Assembly (NCBI GenBank): GCA_003154195.1
Contig: PMCS01000012.1
Span: forward strand, 1 to 49,556
From: Candidatus Omnitrophota bacterium
Lineage (GTDB): Bacteria; Omnitrophota; Gorgyraeia; Duberdicusellales; 4484-171
DNA length: 49,556 nucleotides
Reading direction: 5' to 3'
Position 1 is the stretch's first letter. Every line of letters starts with the position of its first letter. The notes beneath the pieces are model-generated. The model searched no databases. It worked only from the letters and a program-made list of their open reading frames with translations, and was not told where the DNA came from. Below are positions 22,566 to 31,220 of this stretch, one piece after another. Both the position numbers and the translations under genes were made by a program.

Positions 22566-24080
22566 ATGAAAAAATTTTCAGAAAATAGAAGTCACGGAAA
22601 ATTTTTTTTGTCCAACGCGCCTTTGTTTTTTTCTATTTTTTTTATTACCCTATATTATATTTTTCTTAACTTTTTATCCCCCGCCTTATATGATTCGGAT
22701 AGTTATTATCATGTTGCCGTTTCCAATCTTATAAAGAGTTACGGCCTGCGTTATGATTTTCACTGGGCGCAATTTTCCACGTTTAAGTATTTTTTCTCCG
22801 ATAAAGATTTTCTTTTTCATCTGTTAATCATACCTTTTTTGTATCTTTCAAAAAATATAGTGTTAGCGGCGAAATTGGCGGTGGTTTTTTTTAACATTTT
22901 TTTTATATTAGTTTATGCTTTTATTTTAAGAAAATATGTAAGACCTTTTTTTGCCGCTTGTATTCTCATCGTTCTGACGTCATCGTATTTTTTTTCGATT
23001 TATTTCCTGTATTTACGCAGTATTACTCTGGCTAATATTTTCATGATTGCCGGTATTTATTTTCTTATAAATAAAAAGTGGTTGGTGATTTTCATTTTAT
23101 CTTTATTATACCCGCTTGCTCATATTTCTTTTTTTACCATGATAATTTTTGTTTTTGCTTGCGAGACAATAAGATATTTATGCGAAAAGGAATTTTTTTT
23201 TCGTAATGTCAACGCGGTTATTCTGGGATTGGCTCTAGGGTGCTTTATCCACCCTAATTACCCTAATAATTTATTAGGGTTTTATCTTAACGGTTTTTTA
23301 GTGCCTTGGTACACGTTAAATAATGCCGGCGTAGAGTTTGGCAGGGAACTTTTATCATCGTCGGCGCGCTATATTGTTTTGGCTAATTTCAGCGTATTTT
23401 TTAGCGCCAATATTATTTTCTGGCTTTTGTTGTCCGCGAAAATAAAAGTAAGTTTTCCAACCATGGTATGGTGGGCATGCACTAGTATTTTCTTGGTATT
23501 TGGTTTTTGGTCAAACCGGTATTGGTATCAGGTAAATATTTTGTTTTTTATTTTTTTTGCCTCCTTCATTAAAGACTGGGGTCTGGAGAAATACCGGCAA
23601 AGGTTTTCCCGAAGGATAAGCATTCTAACCGTCGCGTATATCGGGATAATTTTTTTGGTAAGTTATCCTGCTTTAAAACACAGGGCAATGTCCGTAAAGG
23701 ACAAAATATTCAAAGACATTGATTATGAAAATGCCGGCCGTTGGATGAATAAAAATATCCCGGCCGGTGAAACGGTATATCACGCTTTCTGGAGCGATTC
23801 CCCGTATTTTATCTGTCTTAATCCCAAAAATAATTATTTAGTCATTTTGGATCCTATTTATATGTATTATCTTTCACCTTGGCTTTACAATCTTTATAGT
23901 GATTTATATAAAGGGAGAATTATTTCCCCCGTTGGTGTTTTAAATACAGTGTTTATGGTAAATTATGGATTTACTAACAAGATTGCTCCTTTGTATCGGC
24001 AAATAAAAAGTGATTCGGTTAACTTTAAAATCCTTTACGAAAATAGGACGGGTGTTGTTTTTAAGGTTTTATCAAAATAA
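22566..24080 (+). CDS. Multi-TM GT-C-like membrane glycosyltransferase
   Basis: A 504-residue protein with about ten or more hydrophobic helices, beginning FFSIFFITLYYIFLNFL. ALYDSDSYYHVAVSNLI near residue 45 is placed in the first extracytoplasmic loop, like the acidic catalytic motif of GT-C enzymes (STT3/PMT type). A soluble C-terminal part (about 385-504, RWMNKNIPAGETVYHAFWSDSPYF) resembles the periplasmic domain of such proteins. It probably moves a sugar from a polyprenyl donor at the periplasmic face. Its DNA is strikingly T-rich compared with its neighbours. The acceptor is unknown. Confidence 0.65.
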   Translation: MKKFSENRSHGKFFLSNAPLFFSIFFITLYYIFLNFLSPALYDSDSYYHVAVSNLIKSYGLRYDFHWAQFSTFKYFFSDKDFLFHLLIIPFLYLSKNIVLAAKLAVVFFNIFFILVYAFILRKYVRPFFAACILIVLTSSYFFSIYFLYLRSITLANIFMIAGIYFLINKKWLVIFILSLLYPLAHISFFTMIIFVFACETIRYLCEKEFFFRNVNAVILGLALGCFIHPNYPNNLLGFYLNGFLVPWYTLNNAGVEFGRELLSSSARYIVLANFSVFFSANIIFWLLLSAKIKVSFPTMVWWACTSIFLVFGFWSNRYWYQVNILFFIFFASFIKDWGLEKYRQRFSRRISILTVAYIGIIFLVSYPALKHRAMSVKDKIFKDIDYENAGRWMNKNIPAGETVYHAFWSDSPYFICLNPKNNYLVILDPIYMYYLSPWLYNLYSDLYKGRIISPVGVLNTVFMVNYGFTNKIAPLYRQIKSDSVNFKILYENRTGVVFKVLSK

Positions 24081-24193
24081 ATACTTTTTCCTGAATATTA
24101 TCTCAACCTTGGCCTTAGCCTCGGCCTTCTTTCTTTTTAAGTGAAACAACCGAAGGGGGGCCTACACATTTTTCTTGGCGTTACCAAAACTAA

Positions 24194-24270
24194 TTTCTAT
24201 ACTGTTTTTCGGAGAAAGTGCTAAAATAGCCAAAGGAATAAAAGGAATATCGGGGGGCCGGTGTCCCCCG
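24194..24270 (+). promoter_or_regulatory. Conserved upstream box (copy 1) and GC hairpin before the PDZ/MORN operon
   Basis: TTTCTATACTGTTTTTC at 24194 and TGCTAAAAT at 24219-24227 recur with the same 25-bp offset at 37032 and 37057. TGCTAAAAT looks like an extended -10, but no TTGACA-like -35 is present. Downstream, CGGGGG/CCCCCG can form a hairpin before the ribosome site AAGGGGGT of 24299. Confidence 0.5.
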
Positions 24271-24298
24271 AACTAAAAGACAACAAGGGGGTAAAACA

Positions 24299-27200
24299 AT
24301 GATTGAGATAAAGATGCGCCGATTGATTATGTTTGTCGTACTTCTGTCCGCCGCAACCGTTTGCGGTTTGGTTTATGGCCAGGAATTGTCAAAGGCCAAG
24401 GTAATCTGGGGGATAAACGGCATAAAGGATAGTCCGGAAGGGGCGCTTATTCTTGACGTGGCGTTTGACGGGGCAGCGGCAAAGGCCGGCCTCTCAGCAG
24501 GGGATGTTGTGACGGCCATTGACGGCTCACCAATAAAAAATTCCAAGGACTTAAAAGAAAAAATCAAGGCTTCGCAGCCATACACGCTTGTCGACGTTAA
24601 GTTTCAGCGGTTCGGCAAGGTCTTAGAGAAAACCGTCCTGCCTAGGGGATTCCTGCGGCTTGAGGTAAAAGATTTCGACCGCAGCTTTGTGATCCCGGGG
24701 ATGTCCCAGACAGCTGCTAAGCAGCGGTCGGCCGCCCTGGACGCCCTGGACAATATCAATGTCCTGAAACAGGTTATTATTGACCCCAAGTCCGGCCAAA
24801 TCGCGCTTGTGGGTACCTACGACCCGAAGTACGCCACCGGGCCTATTCCGTATCTTGATTTATTGAAAACAGCCATAAAATATCCGGAGCCCAAGTTTAG
24901 CCTTATCCCGGTATATGATAAGATAAAGAGCGATGATGAGGTTCCTAATCCATACGGCATACCCATTGTTCCCGCGCTGCTCGGGATGCCTGCGGCGGAA
25001 AGAGAGCGCCAGTTATTCATCCGGGCAATATCCGACGCTTACGGGATAACGCAGGAAGAATATGTTAAATTATACAATTACGCCTATATGGACTACGACG
25101 GGAACATTGCGCCGCCGGAGATCGGCAGGATTATCGTAAAAATGTGCCGCCACTTGGGTTGGGATGACGTTGCCGAAGCTTATGGACAGCTGGAAGGCAA
25201 CACAGCTGACGGTTTTACGCAAGCGATGAAAACACTGGGCCAGGAAAAGGAAGCGCAAAATGTCATGGCCGACAAAGGCATTGATGAAAAACAGAAGGAA
25301 AAAGAGTTACTGAACCTGGCCTGCGTAGCGATTATAGAAAAACTCGAAGTGCCTCCGGGCGAGGCAAAGCAGCTGAGATATTCCCTGCAGAACAACTGGA
25401 AACCCGAGCCTGCCGAATTGCTCAAAAAGATGTACCAGCTGATTCCCATATCAATAAAAGACAAGACCGGCCGTCCCATCACCGGGTTGTGCATAGTAAA
25501 GGTCCCGATAGGCGACGCCGCAACCAGGATAATATGCGGCACCGGCAACGATACCCTGCTAGTGAAAATCGTAGCCGAAGATGTCGAAACCAATACCAAC
25601 CTTGTCCGCATCATGTATGAAGCCGATTACGCCGGAAAAACTTTCGTGATAAGGCCCGACTTATTCGAAAAAATCCCCGGGCAGATGACCATTCCGGAAT
25701 ATACGAGCCGGAAGATAGAAGAAATGGGCGGCAACCAGAAGGGCATATTCCTGGATGCCAAATTCTGGTTTGAACCCAAGCATGTGGCAATGAAGGTTTC
25801 GCCGGATAAGAAGGTAGTATCTTTCGGCGCCGCGGAAATAAGGTTTACCACCAGTTGGGATAAATTCGACGCGGGCGGTTTTAAATCGAAGGAAGAGGCG
25901 GAAAGGATGATGAAAAAAATAAGTACCATCTACGACGATTGGTGCGCGCAGTATACCGATAAATACGACCTATACGCGCAGATTTTTCCGCCTTTCCACG
26001 CCCTGCGGGAATCGGCCAAGATGGTAGCCCTTGCCAAGTGGCTTAACAGCGAAAAGATTTCCGTTAACCTGGGAGATGTAAAACCGGAACATTGGAATCC
26101 CCCGGAGAAAATAATAGGTTTCTGGCGCAGCGGCGTGCTCGCATATAAGAACAGCGAAACCGGAAAATATTCTACCGCACCATACCACGGGGTCACGGGC
26201 GGCGTGACTTTTAAGCCTAAGAATGCCCAATGGACAGCCGTCGAATCGACAACGGTAAGTGAAACCGGCTTGTCGGAACAATTGAAATTGAGCAGCCAGC
26301 TGGGCGAAAAGGCGGTCGACGCCGCGCGCTCCGGTGATATTGAAAATGCCAGGTACCTGTCTGAATTAAGCGCCCAGGCCATGACCGGAGAGGTATTGCG
26401 GGGCGACCTGATAAAACTTAATGTGCCCCTGGCGGAACCCGTACAGCTTCCGGCTTCGCCCCAGGCCGTGCTGCTGCAAAAAGAAATGATCAAGCAGACT
26501 TACGATGAAATCAACGAATTGTCTCAAAACCCGGCCTCGAAGGCAAAGGCGGCCGAGAAATTGGGACAGATAGGTAATATTTACAATAACATGAGGAGCA
26601 ATCCCGCATCGGCGTCGAATTACCTGTACAAACTGCAGGCAGGCAAAGTTTCCGAAGTGTCCGGGCCAAAAGTCGAGCCAGTGCCTTCAGTAGAACTCCT
26701 GAAAGATTTTTACGATACAATTCATAAGCGCACCGCCGGGACCAATGAGCTGGCGCAGGAAATACTAAGATCGCTTAAAACCAATAAGCCGCCAATGCCC
26801 GAAAACATTAACAAATATATCGACGACCTTGTCCCGGGTGACGTTATCCTGATTGCGTCAGTGCCGTTTGCCGACCGGGAAAAGGCGGGTATGAAGGATG
26901 TGCTGATCAGTAATGCTATAAAATTGCTGGACCGGTGGAGCACAAACTGTTGGAGTTCGCCCGCCTCACACGTCGCGTTATATTTAGGAGAACGAAACGG
27001 CAAGCGATGGTATGAGGACAATACCAGCGAGCACGGCCCGGTCATCAAAGAAGAACAGGAATTTTTGAAAGAGTATGGCGCGCGCAAAATGGATGTCGCA
27101 ACGCTTGTTGGCGAACCGATATCTCCTGCGGAGGCCGAGGCTATTTTCAAAGCCGTCCATGAATTACGGGACGCCGGAATCACCTACGGCGTAGGCAGCG

Positions 27201-27406
27201 ACAAGAGGATGGTCTGTTCGGAGGCTGCCCGGTGGCTGCTGATGAAGGCGGGCCGCGATATTCCCCGGACAGAAAGCGGCCCGGGTTATCCGAACCTGAT
27301 CACCGCTTTCATACAAAAAAAAGATCTGGTTACCTACAGTCCGGCCGATTATTACGATAACCAGGGATATTTCCTGATCCGTCCGCTGGACATACAAAGA
27401 AAGTGA
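24299..27406 (+). CDS. Secreted PDZ-domain protein with C-terminal YiiX-like permuted papain (NlpC/P60-type) domain
   Basis: A 1035-residue exported protein. The signal peptide ends LVYGQ (about residue 27). A PDZ domain covers about 30-115 (ILDVAFDGAAAKAGLSAGDVVTAIDG). A long middle region (about 120-830) is not recognised. The last ~200 residues look like a circularly permuted NlpC/P60 fold of the YiiX type: LVPGDVILIA, SHVALYLGE (His) and MVCSEAARWLL (Cys). It may cleave an amide or peptide bond in the periplasm. AAGGGGGT precedes the ATG. It heads an operon with MORN genes, the first only 7 nt downstream. Confidence 0.75.
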   Translation: MIEIKMRRLIMFVVLLSAATVCGLVYGQELSKAKVIWGINGIKDSPEGALILDVAFDGAAAKAGLSAGDVVTAIDGSPIKNSKDLKEKIKASQPYTLVDVKFQRFGKVLEKTVLPRGFLRLEVKDFDRSFVIPGMSQTAAKQRSAALDALDNINVLKQVIIDPKSGQIALVGTYDPKYATGPIPYLDLLKTAIKYPEPKFSLIPVYDKIKSDDEVPNPYGIPIVPALLGMPAAERERQLFIRAISDAYGITQEEYVKLYNYAYMDYDGNIAPPEIGRIIVKMCRHLGWDDVAEAYGQLEGNTADGFTQAMKTLGQEKEAQNVMADKGIDEKQKEKELLNLACVAIIEKLEVPPGEAKQLRYSLQNNWKPEPAELLKKMYQLIPISIKDKTGRPITGLCIVKVPIGDAATRIICGTGNDTLLVKIVAEDVETNTNLVRIMYEADYAGKTFVIRPDLFEKIPGQMTIPEYTSRKIEEMGGNQKGIFLDAKFWFEPKHVAMKVSPDKKVVSFGAAEIRFTTSWDKFDAGGFKSKEEAERMMKKISTIYDDWCAQYTDKYDLYAQIFPPFHALRESAKMVALAKWLNSEKISVNLGDVKPEHWNPPEKIIGFWRSGVLAYKNSETGKYSTAPYHGVTGGVTFKPKNAQWTAVESTTVSETGLSEQLKLSSQLGEKAVDAARSGDIENARYLSELSAQAMTGEVLRGDLIKLNVPLAEPVQLPASPQAVLLQKEMIKQTYDEINELSQNPASKAKAAEKLGQIGNIYNNMRSNPASASNYLYKLQAGKVSEVSGPKVEPVPSVELLKDFYDTIHKRTAGTNELAQEILRSLKTNKPPMPENINKYIDDLVPGDVILIASVPFADREKAGMKDVLISNAIKLLDRWSTNCWSSPASHVALYLGERNGKRWYEDNTSEHGPVIKEEQEFLKEYGARKMDVATLVGEPISPAEAEAIFKAVHELRDAGITYGVGSDKRMVCSEAARWLLMKAGRDIPRTESGPGYPNLITAFIQKKDLVTYSPADYYDNQGYFLIRPLDIQRK

Positions 27407-27413
27407 GGGACCT

Positions 27414-28271
27414 ATGAAAACAACTCAATGGTTTTTACGTCTGGTGTTCGTTGGTTCGTTTTTTATCAGCGCAAATCCAGCCGTTTGGGCAGCGGATAGC
27501 TGGGTTGCCGATTCTAAAACAGGTTGTCAGATTGGCTGGGTGTCCGGCAGCTATAACATCACGGCAGCGAGTTGGTCCGGCTCTTCTGTAGACGGCAAGG
27601 CTGAAGGGAAAGGCACGTTGACGGTTACCCTCCGGAATAAAGACGCCAAAGAGTTACAGGGCCAGGGTGACGCCGAGATGAAGGCCGGCAAGTTGGACGG
27701 CAAGGCCAGTGTCAAATGGTCCGACAACAGTACCTATGACGGGGATTATAAAGCGGGTATTTGTGAGGGCAAAGGCGTATATAAGTGGCCCAATGGACAA
27801 TTCTACGATGGCGAATGGAAGAGCGGCAAGCAGGATGGCAGAGGTGTATCTAAGCTGGCTACCGGCCAAGTTTACGACGGCGAATGGAAGGACGGCAAGC
27901 GATCCGGCAAAGGAGTTATGAAATGGCCGAACGGCGGGATCTATGAAGGCGACTGGGCAAATGACACTACGAACGGCCACGGCAGGTTAGAGATGTTTAA
28001 GAATGACATTTATGACGGCGATTGGAAAAACGGCAAGAGGGACGGAAAATGCGTGTACAAGTCACCTGACGGCACGACCTATGAAGGCGATGCAAAGAAC
28101 GACAAATTAGTAGGCAAGGGCAAGATAACATATCCGAACGGATCTGTCTACGAGGGTGATGTTGACGGCGTAAGGCCGTCAGGCTACGGCGTCCTTAAGG
28201 ATCCCAGCGGCAAAGTGCTTTATCAAGGGGAAAGGAACAATACGGCGAACAACTCAGCCGAGCAATTTTAA
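27414..28271 (+). CDS. Secreted MORN-repeat protein 1
   Basis: A 285-residue protein. A signal peptide ends AVWA-AD (about residue 27). A shared N-terminal module DSKTGCQIGWVSGSYNITAASW follows to about residue 90. About eight MORN repeats of ~23 residues run to the end (YDGDYKAGICEGKGVYKWPNG, YDGEWKSGKQDGRGVSKLATG and so on). MORN repeats usually mediate membrane or protein contacts; here they are exported. GAGG lies just before the ATG. The stop TAA is immediately followed by the structured element R2. The gene is mosaic with MORN 2 (5' part) and MORN 3 (3' part). Confidence 0.85.
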   Translation: MKTTQWFLRLVFVGSFFISANPAVWAADSWVADSKTGCQIGWVSGSYNITAASWSGSSVDGKAEGKGTLTVTLRNKDAKELQGQGDAEMKAGKLDGKASVKWSDNSTYDGDYKAGICEGKGVYKWPNGQFYDGEWKSGKQDGRGVSKLATGQVYDGEWKDGKRSGKGVMKWPNGGIYEGDWANDTTNGHGRLEMFKNDIYDGDWKNGKRDGKCVYKSPDGTTYEGDAKNDKLVGKGKITYPNGSVYEGDVDGVRPSGYGVLKDPSGKVLYQGERNNTANNSAEQF

Positions 28272-28352
28272 TGAGCACATCATTTTTCCAAACCGCAGGC
28301 GCAGGAAAAATGATAGTGCGGGGTGATTCAAACCCACCGACAAAATCGGTGG
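28269..28352 (+). repeat. Structured 3'-end element, copy R2 (GCAC/GTGC variant)
   Basis: TAA of MORN 1 is followed by TGAG. P1 is GCAC 28275-28278 with GTGC 28316-28319, the third pairing version of this stem. The internal loop is A/TA. P2 is TCATTTTTCC 28280-28289 with GGAAAAATGA 28304-28313, a perfect 10 bp. The apical loop ends GCA as in other copies. Stem B is CCACCG 28334-28339 with CGGTGG 28347-28352. Confidence 0.85.
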
Positions 28353-28404
28353 TAATTCATAGATTGTGCCGAGCGCGTTCCACACTACAAAAGGGAGTAT
28401 TAAT

Positions 28405-29157
28405 ATGAGAATAGTCCGGGGGTTTTTAATTTTGCTGTTAGTGAGCGCGTTTTTTATCGGCACAAACCCAACCGCCGGTGCAGCGGACTCGCCTTCAGAC
28501 AAAGTCTCGCCTTTGGCGGATAGCTGGGTTGCCGATTCTAAAACAGGTTGTCAAATTGGTTGGGTGTCCGGCAGCTATAACGTCACGGCAGCAAGCTGGT
28601 CCGGATCTTCTGTGGACGGCAAGGCTGAAGGGAAAGGCGCGTTGACGGTTACCATCCGGAATAAAGACGGAAAAGAGCTGCAAGGCCAGGGTGACGCCGA
28701 GATGAAGGCCGGCAAGTTGGACGGCAAGGCCAGCCTAAAATGGTCCAGCGGCGATTCCTATGACGGGTATTACAAATCCGGCAGATGCGAAGGTAAGGGC
28801 GTATATAAGTTTCCGAACGGCGATACCTACGACGGTGACTGGAAGAACGGCAAAATGGAGGGGACAGGCATATATAAAAAGCCCGACGGCGGTTATTCCA
28901 AAGGGGAATGGAAAAGCAGTGTAATGGACGGAAAGGGTGAAATCCATTGGGCGAACGGCCAGATTAACATCGGCGATTTTAAGAACGGCTGGGCTGAAGG
29001 CAAGGGCATAATAAAATATTCTAACGGCAACACCTACGAAGGCGATATTGTCAAGGGCAATCCCGCAGGCAAAGGCGTCCTCAAGGACCCCAGCGGCAAA
29101 GTAATTTATGAAGGCGAAAGGGGAAATACGCCCGGCGGCACAGCCGAACAATATTAA
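28405..29157 (+). CDS. Secreted MORN-repeat protein 2
   Basis: A 250-residue paralogue. The track ORF starts at 28366, but AAGGGAG before ATG 28405 (MRIVRGFLILLLVSAFF...) gives a proper signal peptide ending AGAAD. The N-terminal module (DSKTGCQIGWVSGSYNVTAAS) is almost identical to MORN 1 at DNA level. About six MORN repeats follow (YDGDWKNGKMEGTGIYKKPDG and others), fewer than in MORN 1. The TPR-SUMF1 gene starts 8 nt downstream, so the two are likely co-translated and may act together outside the inner membrane. Confidence 0.85.
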   Translation: MRIVRGFLILLLVSAFFIGTNPTAGAADSPSDKVSPLADSWVADSKTGCQIGWVSGSYNVTAASWSGSSVDGKAEGKGALTVTIRNKDGKELQGQGDAEMKAGKLDGKASLKWSSGDSYDGYYKSGRCEGKGVYKFPNGDTYDGDWKNGKMEGTGIYKKPDGGYSKGEWKSSVMDGKGEIHWANGQINIGDFKNGWAEGKGIIKYSNGNTYEGDIVKGNPAGKGVLKDPSGKVIYEGERGNTPGGTAEQY

Positions 29158-29165
29158 GGAGTGTC

Positions 29166-30230
29166 ATGAAAAAAATATTTACTTGTTTTCTTTTAATTTT
29201 ATTGGGAGCCTTTGCGGCCCGCGCATTCGGTGAAAATATTTCCGACGAAGCGCAAAAGCACCTGAAGTGGGGCACGATGGCCCTGGAGTCGGCAAAAACA
29301 CCGAAGGACATTCAAGACTCGATGGATGAATTCAATGAGGCGATAAAAATTGCTCCAGACTTCGCGGATGCTTATTACAGACTCGCCGTGGTCCAGGAGA
29401 TGGTTAACAAAGATGACGACGCGATGAAGAATGTAAAAAAATACCTGGAGCTGGCGCCGGACGGCGCCACGGTCAAGGAGGCAAATAAACTCATCGACAA
29501 ACTGGAGTATAAAATATACAAGAAGGAGAAATTAAAGAAAGAACTATCGGTCCCTGCTCTTATACCGGCCGGTGAGTTCATGATGGGTGACCCAAAGGGA
29601 CAGTTAGATGAGAACGAACGCCCCCAACACAAGATTTTTCTCGACGCTTACTACATGGACAAATGCGAAGTGACTGTCGCCCAGTACCGCGGGTATTGCA
29701 GCGCAACCGGAAAGGCTATGCCGGATGCTCCGCCCTGGGGCTGGCGGGATGACCTGCCGATGTGTAATGTAACTTGGGATGACGCCGACGCTTATGCCCG
29801 GTATTACGGCAAGCGCCTGCCCACCGAGGCGGAATGGGAAAAAGCGGCGAGAGCCGGCTCAACTGCCAAGTACTGTTTCGGTGATTCCGAATCAGAGCTT
29901 TTAGAATATGCCTGGTGTGCGGCCAACTCTAACAATATGCTGCAACCGGTAGCTACAAAGAAGCCCAACGCTTTCGGACTATACGACATGCATGGCAACG
30001 CAGCGGAGTGGTGCAGTGACTGGTACGGCGCTAATTACTACAAGAACAGCCCGGCAAGCAACCCAACAGGCCCGGACAGAGGCCCATACCACGCTGTGCG
30101 CGGCGGCACCTACAATGACCAAGCTTTATACTGCGGTTCCGCGTTCCGGTGCAATTTTGACAATACTTTTGCAAAAGAAGGAATGCGGGGATTCTTTCTC
30201 GGATTCCGCTGCGTTTCATCGGTAAAATAA
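29166..30230 (+). CDS. Secreted TPR-SUMF1 (FGE-sulfatase domain) protein 1
   Basis: A 354-residue exported protein. The signal peptide ends AARAFG (about 20). TPR-like helices lie at about 25-120 (MDEFNEAIKIAPDFADAYYRLAVVQEM). A SUMF1/formylglycine-enzyme-like domain runs from about 125 to the end: IPAGEFMMGD, EVTVAQYRGYC, VTWDDADAYARYYGKRLPTEAEWEKAARAG, GNAAEWCSDWY and LGFRCVSS. In RGGTYNDQALYCGS the first of the two FGE copper-binding cysteines is absent, so formylglycine formation is unlikely. A structural or ligand-binding role is more probable. GGAG precedes the ATG. Confidence 0.85.
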   Translation: MKKIFTCFLLILLGAFAARAFGENISDEAQKHLKWGTMALESAKTPKDIQDSMDEFNEAIKIAPDFADAYYRLAVVQEMVNKDDDAMKNVKKYLELAPDGATVKEANKLIDKLEYKIYKKEKLKKELSVPALIPAGEFMMGDPKGQLDENERPQHKIFLDAYYMDKCEVTVAQYRGYCSATGKAMPDAPPWGWRDDLPMCNVTWDDADAYARYYGKRLPTEAEWEKAARAGSTAKYCFGDSESELLEYAWCAANSNNMLQPVATKKPNAFGLYDMHGNAAEWCSDWYGANYYKNSPASNPTGPDRGPYHAVRGGTYNDQALYCGSAFRCNFDNTFAKEGMRGFFLGFRCVSSVK

Positions 30231-30245
30231 AGAGGGGTTATTCAT

Positions 30246-30986
30246 ATGAAAACAGTTCAGGGATTCTTAAGCTTGCTGCTGGTGGCCGCGTTTTTTATCG
30301 GGGCGGGTTCCGTTGCCATGGCAGAGCGGTCAGTTGGCAAGACGGCAGAGAGCTGGGCCACCGATCCGAAAACAGGCTGTCAGATTTGCTGGGTATCTGA
30401 TTACTATACCATAGTGGCGGCAACATGGACAGGGCCGGTTGTAAACGGTAAGGCCGAGGGCAAAGGCAACCTTACAGTAACCACCAGAGGTAAAGACGGG
30501 AAGGAATCACAGTGGCAGGGTGAAGTTGAGATGAAGGCCGGCAAACTGGATGGCAAGGGCAGCATAAAATTGTCTGACGGCGATTCCTATGACGGGGATT
30601 ATAAAGCCGGTGTCCGCGAAGGCAAGGGTTTATATAAGTTCCCGAACGGCAATACCTACGACGGCGACTGGAAGAACAACAAAATGGAAGGGATGGGCAT
30701 ATATAAAAAGCCCGACGGTGATTATTCCGAGGGAGAATGGAAAAACAACGTAATGGATGGAAAGGGTAAAGTCAGGTGGGCGGACGGCAAGGCCTATGAC
30801 GGCGATGTGAAGAACGGCCATATGGAAGGCAAGGGTATACTAAAATACCCTAACGGCTCGGTCTACGAAGGCGGCATTCACCACGATGACCCCGCCGGAT
30901 ACGGCGTCCTTAAGGATCCCAGCGGTAAAGTGCTTTATCAAGGGGAAAGGAACAATACGGCGAACGATTCAGCCGAGCAATTTTAA
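30246..30986 (+). CDS. Secreted MORN-repeat protein 3
   Basis: A 246-residue paralogue with signal peptide (MKTVQGFLSLLLVAAFFIGAG...AMA), the N-terminal module DPKTGCQICWVSDYYTIVAA, and about six MORN repeats (YDGDYKAGVREGKGLYKFPNG onwards). Its last ~25 codons are almost identical at DNA level to the end of MORN 1 (GVLKDPSGKVLYQGERNNTA), up to and including the stop and TGAG of the following repeat. It starts 15 nt after SUMF1 1 with an AGAGGGG site. It begins the second MORN+SUMF1 cassette. Confidence 0.85.
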   Translation: MKTVQGFLSLLLVAAFFIGAGSVAMAERSVGKTAESWATDPKTGCQICWVSDYYTIVAATWTGPVVNGKAEGKGNLTVTTRGKDGKESQWQGEVEMKAGKLDGKGSIKLSDGDSYDGDYKAGVREGKGLYKFPNGNTYDGDWKNNKMEGMGIYKKPDGDYSEGEWKNNVMDGKGKVRWADGKAYDGDVKNGHMEGKGILKYPNGSVYEGGIHHDDPAGYGVLKDPSGKVLYQGERNNTANDSAEQF

Positions 30987-31090
30987 TGAGGCTTAGATTT
31001 TTTCAAGCCCAAGGGGCGTAGAAAAAATCTGTAGCCGAATTAACCCAGCACTAATTTTGTTGCAGCAAAATTAGTGCTGGGTAATGAGCC
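30984..31090 (+). repeat. Structured 3'-end element, copy R3a
   Basis: TAA-TGAG at the MORN 3 stop. P1 is GGCT 30990-30993 with AGCC 31033-31036. The internal loop is T/GT. P2 is AGATTTTTTC with GAAAAAATCT, a perfect 10 bp. Apical stem GCCC-aag-GGGC is flanked by AA and GTA. GAAT is at 31037-31040. Stem B is a perfect 17-bp hairpin ACCCAGCACTAATTTTG (31043-31059) with its complement at 31066-31082, nearly the same as in R1. Confidence 0.9.
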
Positions 31091-31200
31091 TGAGGCTTCA
31101 CCGAATGCACATGTATACATGCGCAGCGAGGCGGCAGTCGAATCAATGAAGCTAAGCCCCACCGTATTCGGCGGGCCAAGTTTCATTGTTTGGAGCGAAG
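31091..31200 (+). repeat. Structured element, second unit R3b
   Basis: TGAG directly follows R3a. P1 is GGCT 31094-31097 with AGTC 31136-31139 (one G-T pair). P2 starts CACCGA and ends CGAGGCG, with the tandem G-A step seen in R5. GAAT is at 31140-31143. Stem B is CAATGAA 31144-31150 with TTCATTG 31182-31188. GAGCGAAGCGGAGGG follows. This unit is more degenerate than R3a. Confidence 0.65.
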
Positions 31201-31220
31201 CGGAGGGAAAGGAGCGGCCG

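Noticed and set aside
25180-26493. Long minus-strand ORFs opposite the PDZ gene
   Set aside because: They are shadows of the GC-richer coding strand and show no domain or ribosome site.
31074-31220. N-terminal 49-residue extension of the second TPR-SUMF1 ORF
   Set aside because: It is encoded by the structured repeats R3a/R3b; a strong ribosome site and signal peptide start at 31221.
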